From positions 1-7,027 of the forward strand of contig JAISIS010000070.1 in assembly GCA_031261905.1 (NCBI GenBank): a DNA stretch of 7,027 bases, written 5' to 3'. A model generated the notes under the pieces. It did not search any database and was not told the DNA's origin. It was given only the letters and a program-made list of their open reading frames with translations. This DNA is from Burkholderiaceae bacterium (GTDB lineage: Bacteria; Pseudomonadota; Gammaproteobacteria; Burkholderiales; Burkholderiaceae_D). Positions 1 through 6,390 of the stretch are shown here, piece by piece. The translations under genes and the position numbers were made by a program. Each line of letters begins with the position of its first letter. Position 1 is the first letter of the stretch.

Positions 1-597
1 CCGCTGCATCCCGCTGCCCTCTCCGGCAATCGGCGTCACGGAAATCGCGTGACGGCTGTAGGGATAGCCGCCACGGAAGCCCTGCGAATCCGCCGAGACA
101 AAATGGGAGTGGTGGACACTGACCATCGCGCCTTCTGTATTGGCAATCTTTTTGTCCACCGCAAAAGCCGCCGCCTCACAACGGGAAGCGATTTCCACCG
201 CCTCATCCGCCACGATCCTCCAGGGATAATACAATTGCAAATCCTGCGGGTTGCGCTCAATCATGTCTTCATCCGGCAGGCCCGCGCTTTCATCTTCGGC
301 GGTAAAAGAGGCGATGTTCCAGGCGGCCTCCACCGTTGCGCGCAGCGCCTGGGCGGAAAAATCCGAAGAGGTCGCGTTGCCGCGCCGCTTGCCGATATAA
401 ACCGTCACGCCCACCGCCTTGTCCTGGTTTCTTTCGATGGTTTCGACATTGCCCTTGCGCACACTTACCGACAGGCCATTGCTGTCGCTCACACCTACCG
501 CGGCGGCAGTCGCGCCCTTTTCCCGCGCATAGCGCAGCACATCGTCCGCAATCCGGTTGAGTTCTCCCGGCGTATGGACAAAAACGGAATCATTCAT
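1..597 (-). CDS. pmbA: PmbA/TldE metalloprotease-related subunit, N-terminal part (cut by window edge)
   Basis: This encodes the first 199 residues of PmbA (TldE), of about 450 in the family, and leaves the window in frame at base 1. In E. coli PmbA/TldE forms a heterodimeric protease with TldD that matures microcin B17 and degrades the antitoxin CcdA; the zinc HExxxH site lies in TldD, not in this subunit. The reading frame resembles E. coli PmbA throughout: a GLSVSVRKGNVETIE stretch at residues 41-55, GVTVYIGKRRGNATSSD at 63-79, and the marker KKIANTEGA at 149-157. I chose the ATG at 597 because AAGAGA lies 6 bases upstream. In-frame ATGs at 603 and 615 exist, but the one at 615 has no visible Shine-Dalgarno sequence. 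It is divergent from darP, an arrangement I recall for proteobacterial pmbA and yjgA. Identification is firm; the C-terminal domain cannot be judged. Confidence 0.95.
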   Translation of the reverse strand, partial: MNDSVFVHTPGELNRIADDVLRYAREKGATAAAVGVSDSNGLSVSVRKGNVETIERNQDKAVGVTVYIGKRRGNATSSDFSAQALRATVEAAWNIASFTAEDESAGLPDEDMIERNPQDLQLYYPWRIVADEAVEIASRCEAAAFAVDKKIANTEGAMVSVHHSHFVSADSQGFRGGYPYSRHAISVTPIAGEGSGMQR

Positions 598-608
598 GAT
601 CATTCTCT

Positions 609-637
609 TTTTCATGATACGGCAAGGCTGTTATGAT
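609..637 (+). promoter_or_regulatory. Candidate sigma70-type promoter for darP-mog
   Basis: TTTTCA at 609-614 (4 of 6 to the -35 consensus) is separated by 17 bases from TATGAT at 632-637 (5 of 6 to the -10 consensus). This would start transcription near 644, about 37 bases before the darP ATG. The -10 lies inside the inverted repeat at 626-644, so a protein bound there would block it. A second TATGAT at 652-657 lacks a good -35. I saw no equally good promoter for pmbA on the other strand. This is prediction by eye only. Confidence 0.3.
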
Positions 638-644
638 AACAGCC
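626..644. promoter_or_regulatory. Perfect 19-base inverted repeat in the pmbA-darP divergent region (operator-like)
   Basis: The arms GGCTGTTAT and ATAACAGCC match perfectly around a single central G. The repeat sits 29 bases upstream of the pmbA ATG and 37 bases upstream of the darP ATG. A one-base centre is too short for a stable hairpin loop without opening several pairs, and no T-run follows, so a binding site for a dimeric regulator is more likely than a terminator. It overlaps a possible rightward -10 element (TATGAT, 632-637). The regulator is unknown. Confidence 0.5.
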
Positions 645-680
645 AATTCCATATGATATTGCGCGTGTCCGCAGAAACCT

Positions 681-1265
681 ATGCCCAACGCAAACCGAGG
701 CTCCCCCGGCTTTCAGTCCTCTGAATTTGAACAGACCTATGCCAGGCCATCCAAATCCAGCCTTAAACGCGACATGACCGCGTTGCAAAAGCTGGGGCAA
801 CAACTGGCTGAAGCGCCGCCTGAACGGGTTGGCCGCATTGCCCTTCCCGATGACCTGGCACAGGCCATTGCCGCATACCGCGGCATCAAAAGCCATGAGG
901 GGAAAAGGCGGCAACTCCAGTTTATCGGTAAAATCATGCGCAGTCTGGAAGAAAACGATGTGGCGACGATCACCCGCGCCATTGAAGGCTGGAAGGGACA
1001 ATCAAAAGCCGAGACGGCGTCCATGCACGCGCTGGAGCGGCAACGTGAAAAGCTGCTGGCCGAAGACGCGGCGCTTACCACGCTGCTCGCGCAATATCCG
1101 CAAACCGATGCGCAACGCCTGCGCGGCCTGATCCGCAACGCGAGGAAGGAACAGGAGCAGGGCAAACCGGCAAAGGCTTTCCGGGAAATTTTCCGGATAC
1201 TCAAACAACTGCGTGACGCCCCATCCGGTCATGCGGAATCTGTGGAGGGAAATGACGATGCATAA
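681..1265 (+). CDS. darP: DarP (YjgA, DUF615), dual-action ribosomal maturation factor
   Basis: This is a 194-residue cytoplasmic protein of the DUF615/YjgA family, which in E. coli (183 residues) associates with late 50S subunit precursors and promotes peptidyl transferase centre maturation. Visible family features are SKSSLKRDMTALQKLG at residues 24-39, the basic block HEGKRRQLQFIGKIMR near 72-87, and LRGLIRNARKEQEQGKPAKAFREIFRIL toward the C-terminus (quoted here as LRGLIRNARKE, then KPAKAFREIF). The protein is highly charged and helical, without signal peptide or membrane segment. The ATG at 681 is the only plausible start before an in-frame stop at 654-656; its Shine-Dalgarno is weak (GCAGAAACCT directly upstream), which suggests modest initiation. 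It is divergent from pmbA, and its last 8 bases overlap the start of mog, so the two are almost certainly co-transcribed. Confidence 0.93.
   Translation: MPNANRGSPGFQSSEFEQTYARPSKSSLKRDMTALQKLGQQLAEAPPERVGRIALPDDLAQAIAAYRGIKSHEGKRRQLQFIGKIMRSLEENDVATITRAIEGWKGQSKAETASMHALERQREKLLAEDAALTTLLAQYPQTDAQRLRGLIRNARKEQEQGKPAKAFREIFRILKQLRDAPSGHAESVEGNDDA
1244..1249 (+). promoter_or_regulatory. Shine-Dalgarno sequence that fixes the mog start
   Basis: GGAGGG lies inside the 3' end of darP. It leaves only 2 bases before the ATG at 1252 but 8 before the ATG at 1258, so 1258 is the better start. The position lets ribosomes ending darP re-initiate on mog. Confidence 0.6.
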
Positions 1266-1863
1266 TGATGAACAAATCACGATCGGCCTGGTTTCCATTT
1301 CAGACCGCGCCTATGATGGTTCTTACGAAGATCAGGGAATTCCCGCACTTACCGGGTGGCTTTCCGCCGCCATTACCAATCCCTGCCGCTTTGAATCGCG
1401 CCTGATTCCGGACGAGAAGGAACAAATTGAAAAAACGCTCCTGGAACTGATTGAAGAAGAACGATGCCCGCTCATCTTCACCACCGGAGGCACCGGGCCA
1501 ACCCGCCGTGACGTGACGCCGGAAGCCACTCTGGCAATCGGCACAAAGGAAATGCCCGGCCTGGCTGAACAAATGCGCCAGATCAGTCTGCATTTTGTGC
1601 CGACTGCGGTACTCTCCCGGCAAGTTGCCGTTATCCGCGAAGACCCGGATCACAGCACGCTGATTCTGAATCTGCCCGGCAGACCCGGCGCCATCAGGCA
1701 AACCCTGGAAGGTGTGCGGGATGCCGATGGCAATCTGCGCGTGCCGGGTATCTTTACGGCCATCCCGTATTGTATTGAGCTGATTGGCGGGCCGTTCATT
1801 ACCACCGATCCCGCCATCTCACCCGCCTGGCGTCCCGGCAAGGCGACCCCGGAACAGAAATAA
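1258..1863 (+). CDS. mog: MogA, molybdopterin adenylyltransferase
   Basis: This 201-residue protein matches E. coli MogA (195 residues) closely along its length. MogA adenylylates molybdopterin with Mg-ATP, giving MPT-AMP for molybdate insertion by MoeA in molybdenum cofactor synthesis in the cytoplasm. The nucleotide/MPT-binding signature TTGGTGPTRRDVTPEAT is at residues 75-91, with the functionally important aspartates at positions equivalent to E. coli D49 and D82 (here D52 in LIPDE and D85 in RRDVTP). Further family blocks are EQMRQISLHFVPTAVLSRQ and LILNLPGRPGAI. The start at 1258 is chosen over 1252 (spacing to GGAGGG) and over 1213, which lies inside darP. It overlaps the darP stop by 8 bases. 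The partner genes moeA and moaABC are not in the window. Confidence 0.95.
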   Translation: MHNDEQITIGLVSISDRAYDGSYEDQGIPALTGWLSAAITNPCRFESRLIPDEKEQIEKTLLELIEEERCPLIFTTGGTGPTRRDVTPEATLAIGTKEMPGLAEQMRQISLHFVPTAVLSRQVAVIREDPDHSTLILNLPGRPGAIRQTLEGVRDADGNLRVPGIFTAIPYCIELIGGPFITTDPAISPAWRPGKATPEQK

Positions 1864-1870
1864 CCCCTCC

Positions 1871-1889
1871 CCTTTTCCCTGCGAAAAGG
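1871..1889 (+). other. Weak inverted repeat in the mog-esterase gap
   Basis: CCTTTTC (1871-1877) and GAAAAGG (1883-1889) can pair around the 5-base loop CCTGC. The stem is AT-rich and is not followed by a T-run, so it is not a convincing intrinsic terminator. It lies 8 bases after the mog stop in the 57-base gap before the esterase. No clear promoter for the esterase was seen here, so read-through from darP-mog is possible. Confidence 0.25.
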
Positions 1890-1920
1890 ATTTGAAAAAC
1901 GATGATAAAAAGAGAACAAC

Positions 1921-2595
1921 ATGAGTAGACTTAAACTGGATTACAATCAGGTTGACACCGGGAGCGATCCCAAAGTTTCCATTATCTGGATGCATGGTCT
2001 GGGTGATCACGGTTCAAGCTTTGTTCCGCTGGTACAGTACTTTGACCTGGCTAATTGCCCACCTGTCCGCTTTATCTTCCCTCACGCGCCGGAACGCCCG
2101 GTTACCGTCAATGCCGGTTATGAAATGCGCGCCTGGTTTGATATTTACGGCGGCTTTGACGCCTCGGATGCGGAAGACAGCGAGGGGGTGCAGGAATCCC
2201 GGCGGCTGATTACCGACCTCATCAACCAGGAAAAGGCGCGCGGCGTGCCAACGGAAAAAATTATCCTGGCCGGTTTTTCGCAGGGCTGCGCCATGGCGCT
2301 TTACACCGCGCTGTGCAGCCCGGAAAAAATGGGCGGCGTTATCGGTCTTTCCGGCTATATCCCGCTGATCAGGCAATTCCCGGATGACCGCAGCCCGGTA
2401 AACCAGGACACCCCGATCTTTCTGGCGCACGGCGAACATGATGAAGTGGTGCCTTTCAACCGTGCGGAAGACGCCCGGGAACTGCTCGGCAAACTCGGCT
2501 ACCGGATGGAATGGCACGCGTATCCGATCACACACACCCTCTCGCTGGAAGAACTGAATGATGTCAGCGCCTGGCTGAGGCGGATACTGGCCTGA
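1921..2595 (+). CDS. Alpha/beta-hydrolase carboxylesterase (phospholipase/carboxylesterase family, PF02230)
   Basis: This 224-residue serine hydrolase has the usual length of the bacterial carboxylesterase family that includes Pseudomonas EstB and the eukaryotic acyl-protein thioesterases. The order of motifs is complete: WMHGLGD at residues 23-29 (oxyanion-hole strand), FIFPHAPERPVTVN at 51-64, the nucleophile elbow GFSQG at 118-122 with S120, the acid D174 in HGEHDEVVPF, and H205 in YPITH. There is no signal peptide, so it is probably cytoplasmic. Family members hydrolyse short-chain esters in vitro; the physiological substrate is usually unknown, and nothing here fixes it. The ATG at 1921 has AAGAGA 5 bases upstream. 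It runs in the same direction as darP-mog and converges with the transporter operon 28 bases downstream. Confidence 0.9.
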   Translation: MSRLKLDYNQVDTGSDPKVSIIWMHGLGDHGSSFVPLVQYFDLANCPPVRFIFPHAPERPVTVNAGYEMRAWFDIYGGFDASDAEDSEGVQESRRLITDLINQEKARGVPTEKIILAGFSQGCAMALYTALCSPEKMGGVIGLSGYIPLIRQFPDDRSPVNQDTPIFLAHGEHDEVVPFNRAEDARELLGKLGYRMEWHAYPITHTLSLEELNDVSAWLRRILA

Positions 2596-2608
2596 GCAAC
2601 CGGCTTCA

Positions 2609-2634
2609 GGAGCCGGGAGTCATTCACCGGCTCC
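2609..2634. terminator. GC-rich hairpin between convergent genes, possible bidirectional terminator
   Basis: GGAGCCGG (2609-2616) pairs perfectly with CCGGCTCC (2627-2634) around a 10-base loop. The loop contains the TGA stop of the leftward ATPase gene. A competing hairpin uses CCGGCT at 2600-2605 with AGCCGG at 2611-2616. Position between the stops of two convergent genes fits a shared terminator, but neither strand shows the T-run of an intrinsic terminator, so termination efficiency is uncertain. Confidence 0.4.
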
Positions 2635-4318
2635 CGGCAAAATGGCGGCTTTCGGGAATCGCTTCCAGCAGCGTCCGGGTATAGGGATGCGCAGGATGCC
2701 GGTAAATATCGTCCGAATCCGCCATCTCGACCACTTCGCCATGCCGCATGACCATCACCTGATCCGCCATGTATTTGACGACGGAAAGGTCGTGTGAAAT
2801 AAACAGGTAGCTGATGCCGAACTCGTCCTGCAAATCCTGAAGCAGGTTGAGCACCTGCGCCTGGACGGAAACATCCAGCGCGGAAACGGACTCATCGCAT
2901 ACCAGCACTTCCGGTTGCAGCGTCAGGCAGCGCGCAATGGCTATACGCTGGCGCTGCCCGCCTGAAAACTCGTGCGGATACCGGTAAAACGCCGACTCGG
3001 GCAACCCAACCCTTTCCAGCCACTGAAACGCCAGCGCCACGCGAGCCTTGTCATCTTCGCCGATACCGTGGATTTGCATAGGTTCCATCAGGATACGCCC
3101 TATGGTAAAGCGCGGGTCAAGTGACGCATAGGGATTCTGGAAAACGATCTGGATGCGCCGCTTGTAGGCAAGAAACTCTTTTTCCGGCATGGCAAACAAA
3201 TCCCTGCCGTCAAAAAAAGCCTGCCCGCCGGTTGGTTCATGCAGGCGCAGAAGGGTCAACCCGACCGTTGTCTTGCCGGAACCGGATTCACCGACAACAC
3301 CCAGCGTCCGCCCTCTGGGCAGCGTGAAAGAAACGTCTTTCACCGCCTGGAACTCCTTTTTGCCGAAGAAGCCTTCGCGGCTGAAGAAGCTCTTGCGCAA
3401 ATGCCGCACCTCCAGGAGTGGCGGATCGCTTGCCGCATAGCCGCGCACCCGCTGTTTTTGCGACGCGTCACCAATGTCCTCCCCGATTACCGGCAGACGC
3501 CAGGGGCGGGTGTCCAGCGGCGGGCGGCACTTCAGAAGCGCCATCGTATAGGGGTGCGCCGAATGGGTAAAAACCTGCTCCGCGTTGCCTGCTTCCCGTA
3601 TTTCACCATCCTGCATCACAATCACCTGATCCGCGATGCCGGAAGCCAGCAGCAAATCATGCGTAATGAAAAGCACCGACATGTGATGCTTTTGCCGCAA
3701 GGCATGGAGCAACTCGATAATCTGCTTTTGAATGGTCATGTCCAGCGCCGTAGTCGGTTCATCGGCGATCAGCAGCTTGGGGCCGCAGGCTATCGCCATG
3801 GCAATCATCACCCGCTGCTGCTGCCCGCCTGACAACTGATGGGGATAGGCATCCACCCGCGTTTCCGGGTCAGGGATACCAACTTCATGCAAGAGTTCAA
3901 TGACTCTTTGTCTCGCCGCCTTAGCGTCCATATCCCGATGGATGCGCAGGGTTTCGGCAATCTGGAAACCAACCGTCAGCACAGGATTCAGTGAGGACAT
4001 CGGCTCCTGGAAAATCATGGAAATCTCGCTGCCGCACAACTGGCGGCGCTCCCGGGCGGACATACCCAGCAAATCCCTGCCGTCAAAAAGGATTCCGGCA
4101 TCCGTATTGATCTGCGCAACCCCGGGCGGTAACAGCCCCATGACAGCCAGGCTACTGACCGACTTGCCGCTGCCTGACTCGCCCACCAGCGCCACTGTCT
4201 GGTTGCGGGGAATATCAAATGAAATATGCCTGACGGCCTCCACCACCGTATGGCGGTCAACCCGGAAACTTACCTGGAGATTCCTGACCTGCAACAGGGG
4301 AGACGTATGCTTTTCCAT
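2624..4318 (-). CDS. Peptide ABC transporter, fused two-domain ATP-binding protein (YejF/GsiA-type architecture)
   Basis: This 564-residue protein powers the import complex from the cytoplasmic face and joins a DppD-like and a DppF-like ATPase in one chain. Domain 1 has Walker A GESGSGKS at residues 46-53, Q-loop FQEP near 103-106, signature LSGGQQQR at 162-169, Walker B LLIADEP at 182-188 and switch H220. Domain 2 has Walker A GESGSGKT at 343-350, FQNP at 393-396, signature FSGGQRQR at 451-458, Walker B VLVCDES at 471-477 and H509. HPYT near 255-258 and 544-547 are the C-terminal oligopeptide-importer motifs of each half. All catalytic residues are present in both halves. The ATG at 4318 shares one base with the preceding permease stop (TGATG) and has GAAGGAG upstream; a longer GTG start at 4429 would lie inside the permease and is unlikely. 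E. coli YejF is somewhat shorter (529). Substrate class (oligopeptides) is inferred from family. Confidence 0.93.
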   Translation of the reverse strand: MEKHTSPLLQVRNLQVSFRVDRHTVVEAVRHISFDIPRNQTVALVGESGSGKSVSSLAVMGLLPPGVAQINTDAGILFDGRDLLGMSARERRQLCGSEISMIFQEPMSSLNPVLTVGFQIAETLRIHRDMDAKAARQRVIELLHEVGIPDPETRVDAYPHQLSGGQQQRVMIAMAIACGPKLLIADEPTTALDMTIQKQIIELLHALRQKHHMSVLFITHDLLLASGIADQVIVMQDGEIREAGNAEQVFTHSAHPYTMALLKCRPPLDTRPWRLPVIGEDIGDASQKQRVRGYAASDPPLLEVRHLRKSFFSREGFFGKKEFQAVKDVSFTLPRGRTLGVVGESGSGKTTVGLTLLRLHEPTGGQAFFDGRDLFAMPEKEFLAYKRRIQIVFQNPYASLDPRFTIGRILMEPMQIHGIGEDDKARVALAFQWLERVGLPESAFYRYPHEFSGGQRQRIAIARCLTLQPEVLVCDESVSALDVSVQAQVLNLLQDLQDEFGISYLFISHDLSVVKYMADQVMVMRHGEVVEMADSDDIYRHPAHPYTRTLLEAIPESRHFAGSR

Positions 4319-5436
4319 CACGACTCCTTCAACCGGGGATCCAGCGCATCGCGCAGGCTGTCCGTAAACAATGAAAACGCCGTCACCAGCACGGCCATCG
4401 CCAGCGTTGCCGCAGCCAATTGCCACCATTTGCCCAGGATCAGCTCATTCTGGGCCTCATTGAGCATACTGCCCCAGGACACCACGCCCACCGGAACACC
4501 AAAACCCAGGAAGCTCAAAATCACTTCCGACTTGATGAATCCCACCGTCAGGATGGACATCTGCACCAGCGGGACATGGCTGACGTTAGGAAAAATATGG
4601 GAAGCCATGCGCCGCCAGTGCGACGCGCCAATGGCATTGGCCGCCATTACATATTCCCGCTCCTTGTGCCGGAGGTATTCCGCCCGCACCAGCCGGAAGA
4701 CACCTGTCCAGCCGGTAAGCCCCAGAATCAGGATAATGGTCAGCACGCCTTTCTTGTGCAGTACCGCCGCCACCGCCAGAATCAGAAGCAAATAGGGAAT
4801 GGACGTGAAAATGCTGTAAAACCAGTTGAAAAAGTCATCCACCCTCCCGCCAAAATAACCGGCCAGCGCACCCAGCGCCGTGCCGATTGCCGTTGCCAGC
4901 AACGCGGAAACCAAGCCCACCACAATGGAGGTTTCGCCGCCCTTGATCGTTTTCTTGATGATGTCATGCCCCCATTTGTCCGCGCCAAAAGGCAGCGTGG
5001 CCTTCCTTGCCGCCTCGTCTGCCGCGCCAGCCGCCTGTCTTGCGGCCCGGATTTCCGTCAGCTCCTTTTCCAGCGGATCGGCAATACCGTAATCCTCTTG
5101 CGCCACTGCCTGCCGCCCCGCCATTTCCGCACGCAACTGGCGGATAATGCCGCGCAACGGATCAACCGGATTTTCCGGGCGGACATCCGTCCTTGCCGCC
5201 AGGGGTGGCGCGTCAGGGGCGCCTCCCTTGCCGGAAGCGGCAAAAGCGGGCGGCGCATAACTGACGCCAACCTCGCTGGCCCAGTCCGACGCCACAAGAC
5301 CGCTTGCCGACAGCGCCAGCATCGCCATGAAAAAGGCAACGACCGCCAGTGAGGCCATTGCCGCCACATCCCCGCGCAGACGCTTCCAGACGGTGGCCCA
5401 CAAGCCCGGCGATACCCGTATATCCGCGCCTGTCAT
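4318..5436 (-). CDS. Peptide ABC transporter permease, DppC/OppC family, with long periplasmic segment
   Basis: This 372-residue inner-membrane permease forms the second half of the import channel. A first membrane segment (about residues 27-50) follows a short cytoplasmic N-terminus. Then comes a hydrophilic Ala/Pro/charged region (about 52-147) before the family motif LPFGADKWGHD at 148-158, which corresponds to the usual HPxGTDxxGRD. The transmembrane core has GYFGGRVDDF (193-202), the ATPase-contacting EAA loop EYVMAANAIGASHW at 261-274, LSFLGFGVP at 308-316 and the C-terminal DALDPRLK at 363-370. Typical DppC proteins are near 300 residues, so the extra length is in the segment after the first helix; E. 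coli YejE (341) also has a long loop there. The ATG at 5436 lies 3 bases after the preceding permease stop, with GAGG 6 bases upstream. Confidence 0.92.
   Translation of the reverse strand: MTGADIRVSPGLWATVWKRLRGDVAAMASLAVVAFFMAMLALSASGLVASDWASEVGVSYAPPAFAASGKGGAPDAPPLAARTDVRPENPVDPLRGIIRQLRAEMAGRQAVAQEDYGIADPLEKELTEIRAARQAAGAADEAARKATLPFGADKWGHDIIKKTIKGGETSIVVGLVSALLATAIGTALGALAGYFGGRVDDFFNWFYSIFTSIPYLLLILAVAAVLHKKGVLTIILILGLTGWTGVFRLVRAEYLRHKEREYVMAANAIGASHWRRMASHIFPNVSHVPLVQMSILTVGFIKSEVILSFLGFGVPVGVVSWGSMLNEAQNELILGKWWQLAAATLAMAVLVTAFSLFTDSLRDALDPRLKES
4324..4330 (-). promoter_or_regulatory. Shine-Dalgarno sequence for the fused ATPase gene
   Basis: GAAGGAG on the minus strand lies 5 bases before the ATG at 4318, inside the last codons of the upstream permease gene. 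It decides the start against the in-frame GTG at 4429 and supports translational coupling through the TGATG overlap. Confidence 0.65.
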
Positions 5437-5439
5437 GGC

Positions 5440-6378
5440 CTACCTCAAACGGATGCGGGGGTCGACCTTCTGGTACAGCAGATCGGCCAACAGATTGAAC
5501 ACCATCGTCGCCACCGCCACCAGGATGGTAATGGCCTTGATAACCGGGAAATCACTTCTTTCAACCGCCAGTATCACTTCGCGCCCGATGCCGGGTATGG
5601 AGAAAAAACGTTCGACCAGGAACGCGCCCATCAACAGTGCGGGCAGGTTGGACATCACATACGTGATAATCGGGATGGCCGCGTTTCGCAACACATGCAA
5701 CCACATGATGCGGCCTTCGCTTACCCCCTTTGCGCGGGCTGTCCGGACATAATCCTGCCCGATCTCGTCCAGCACAAATGTCCGGAAAAGCCGCAGATTG
5801 GGCGCCAGGCTGACGGTCAGCAAAATCAGGATCGGCAGCAATGAATAGCGGAAAAGGTTCTGCAAAAGACTATCGCCCCATCCCTGCACGGGGAAAAGGC
5901 CCAGTTTGTAGGCAAAGCCGTACTGGAACACGATGATATACACCAGGATGCTGATTGACATGCCGATGGTACAGACCATCATCACCATGCGATCCGTCAG
6001 CGAGCCGCGCACATAAGCCACTGCCAGCGCCAGACCAACGGCAATCACCGTTTCCAGCACCGTCAGGGGAATCAGGAGGGTAAGGGAAGGACCAAGCCGC
6101 GTCAGGACAATATGGGAAACCGGCTCGCCGGTGCTCCAGCTGTTTCCGAAATCAAAAGTAACGACCTGCCGGATAAAGATACCGAGCTGGACATACCAGG
6201 GTTCGTCAAGGCCCAGTTGCTGCCGGATATTGGCAATCTGCGCCGGGTTGGAGATTTTTCCGGCCAGGATATAGGCCGGATCGCCGCCAACCCAGTTAAA
6301 CAAAATAAATACCAGCAATAATACGCCCAGCAGCGTCGGGATCATCTGCCACAGGCGGCGTATCAGGTAGGCAGACAT
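5440..6378 (-). CDS. Peptide ABC transporter permease, DppB/OppB family
   Basis: This 312-residue integral membrane protein is the first permease of the importer. It begins with the family-typical MSAYLIRRLWQMIPTLLGV, whose helix spans about residues 10-29, followed by the periplasmic GGDPA and the LGLDEPWYVQ block at 55-64. Further hydrophobic segments lie near 97-122, 131-152, 179-193, 233-253 and 279-302. The EAA-type loop contacting the ATPase is YVRTARAKGVSEGRIMWLH at 210-228, with ERFFSIPGIG at 256-265 and the C-terminal DPRIRL at 306-311. E. coli DppB (339) and YejB (364) are longer. The start at 6378 has GGGAAG shortly upstream and follows the peptidase stop by only 12 bases, so the two are in one operon. 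Solute specificity cannot be read from the permease. Confidence 0.93.
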   Translation of the reverse strand: MSAYLIRRLWQMIPTLLGVLLLVFILFNWVGGDPAYILAGKISNPAQIANIRQQLGLDEPWYVQLGIFIRQVVTFDFGNSWSTGEPVSHIVLTRLGPSLTLLIPLTVLETVIAVGLALAVAYVRGSLTDRMVMMVCTIGMSISILVYIIVFQYGFAYKLGLFPVQGWGDSLLQNLFRYSLLPILILLTVSLAPNLRLFRTFVLDEIGQDYVRTARAKGVSEGRIMWLHVLRNAAIPIITYVMSNLPALLMGAFLVERFFSIPGIGREVILAVERSDFPVIKAITILVAVATMVFNLLADLLYQKVDPRIRLR

Positions 6379-6390
6379 GGACGCTTCCCG

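Noticed and set aside
49..636. Long rightward open frame opposite pmbA
   Set aside because: It is antisense to a clearly recognisable PmbA sequence and its translation resembles no family; GC-rich coding DNA often leaves such open frames.
1871..1889. Intrinsic terminator after mog
   Set aside because: The stem is only 7 pairs, mostly A-T, with no T-run after it; kept only as a weak inverted repeat.
2014..2535. 173-residue leftward open frame opposite the esterase
   Set aside because: The plus strand carries the full catalytic triad of a carboxylesterase in order; the antisense frame is a by-product.
3239..3832. 197-residue rightward open frame opposite the ATPase
   Set aside because: It lies entirely within the fused ATPase and has no recognisable motif or Shine-Dalgarno support.
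3000..4300. Internal duplication of the two ATPase halves as a recent DNA repeat
   Set aside because: The halves share ATPase motifs but differ throughout, like separate DppD and DppF families, so this is an ancient fusion and not a recent duplication.
4319..4429. Upstream GTG start that would extend the ATPase by 37 residues
   Set aside because: The extension overlaps the permease coding region, is unlike the family N-terminus, and the ATG at 4318 has a good Shine-Dalgarno with a TGATG junction.
4420..5352. 310-residue rightward open frame opposite the DppC-like permease
   Set aside because: The minus strand encodes an unmistakable permease with ordered motifs. The antisense product is rich in His, Arg and Gln with no domain, typical of a shadow frame.
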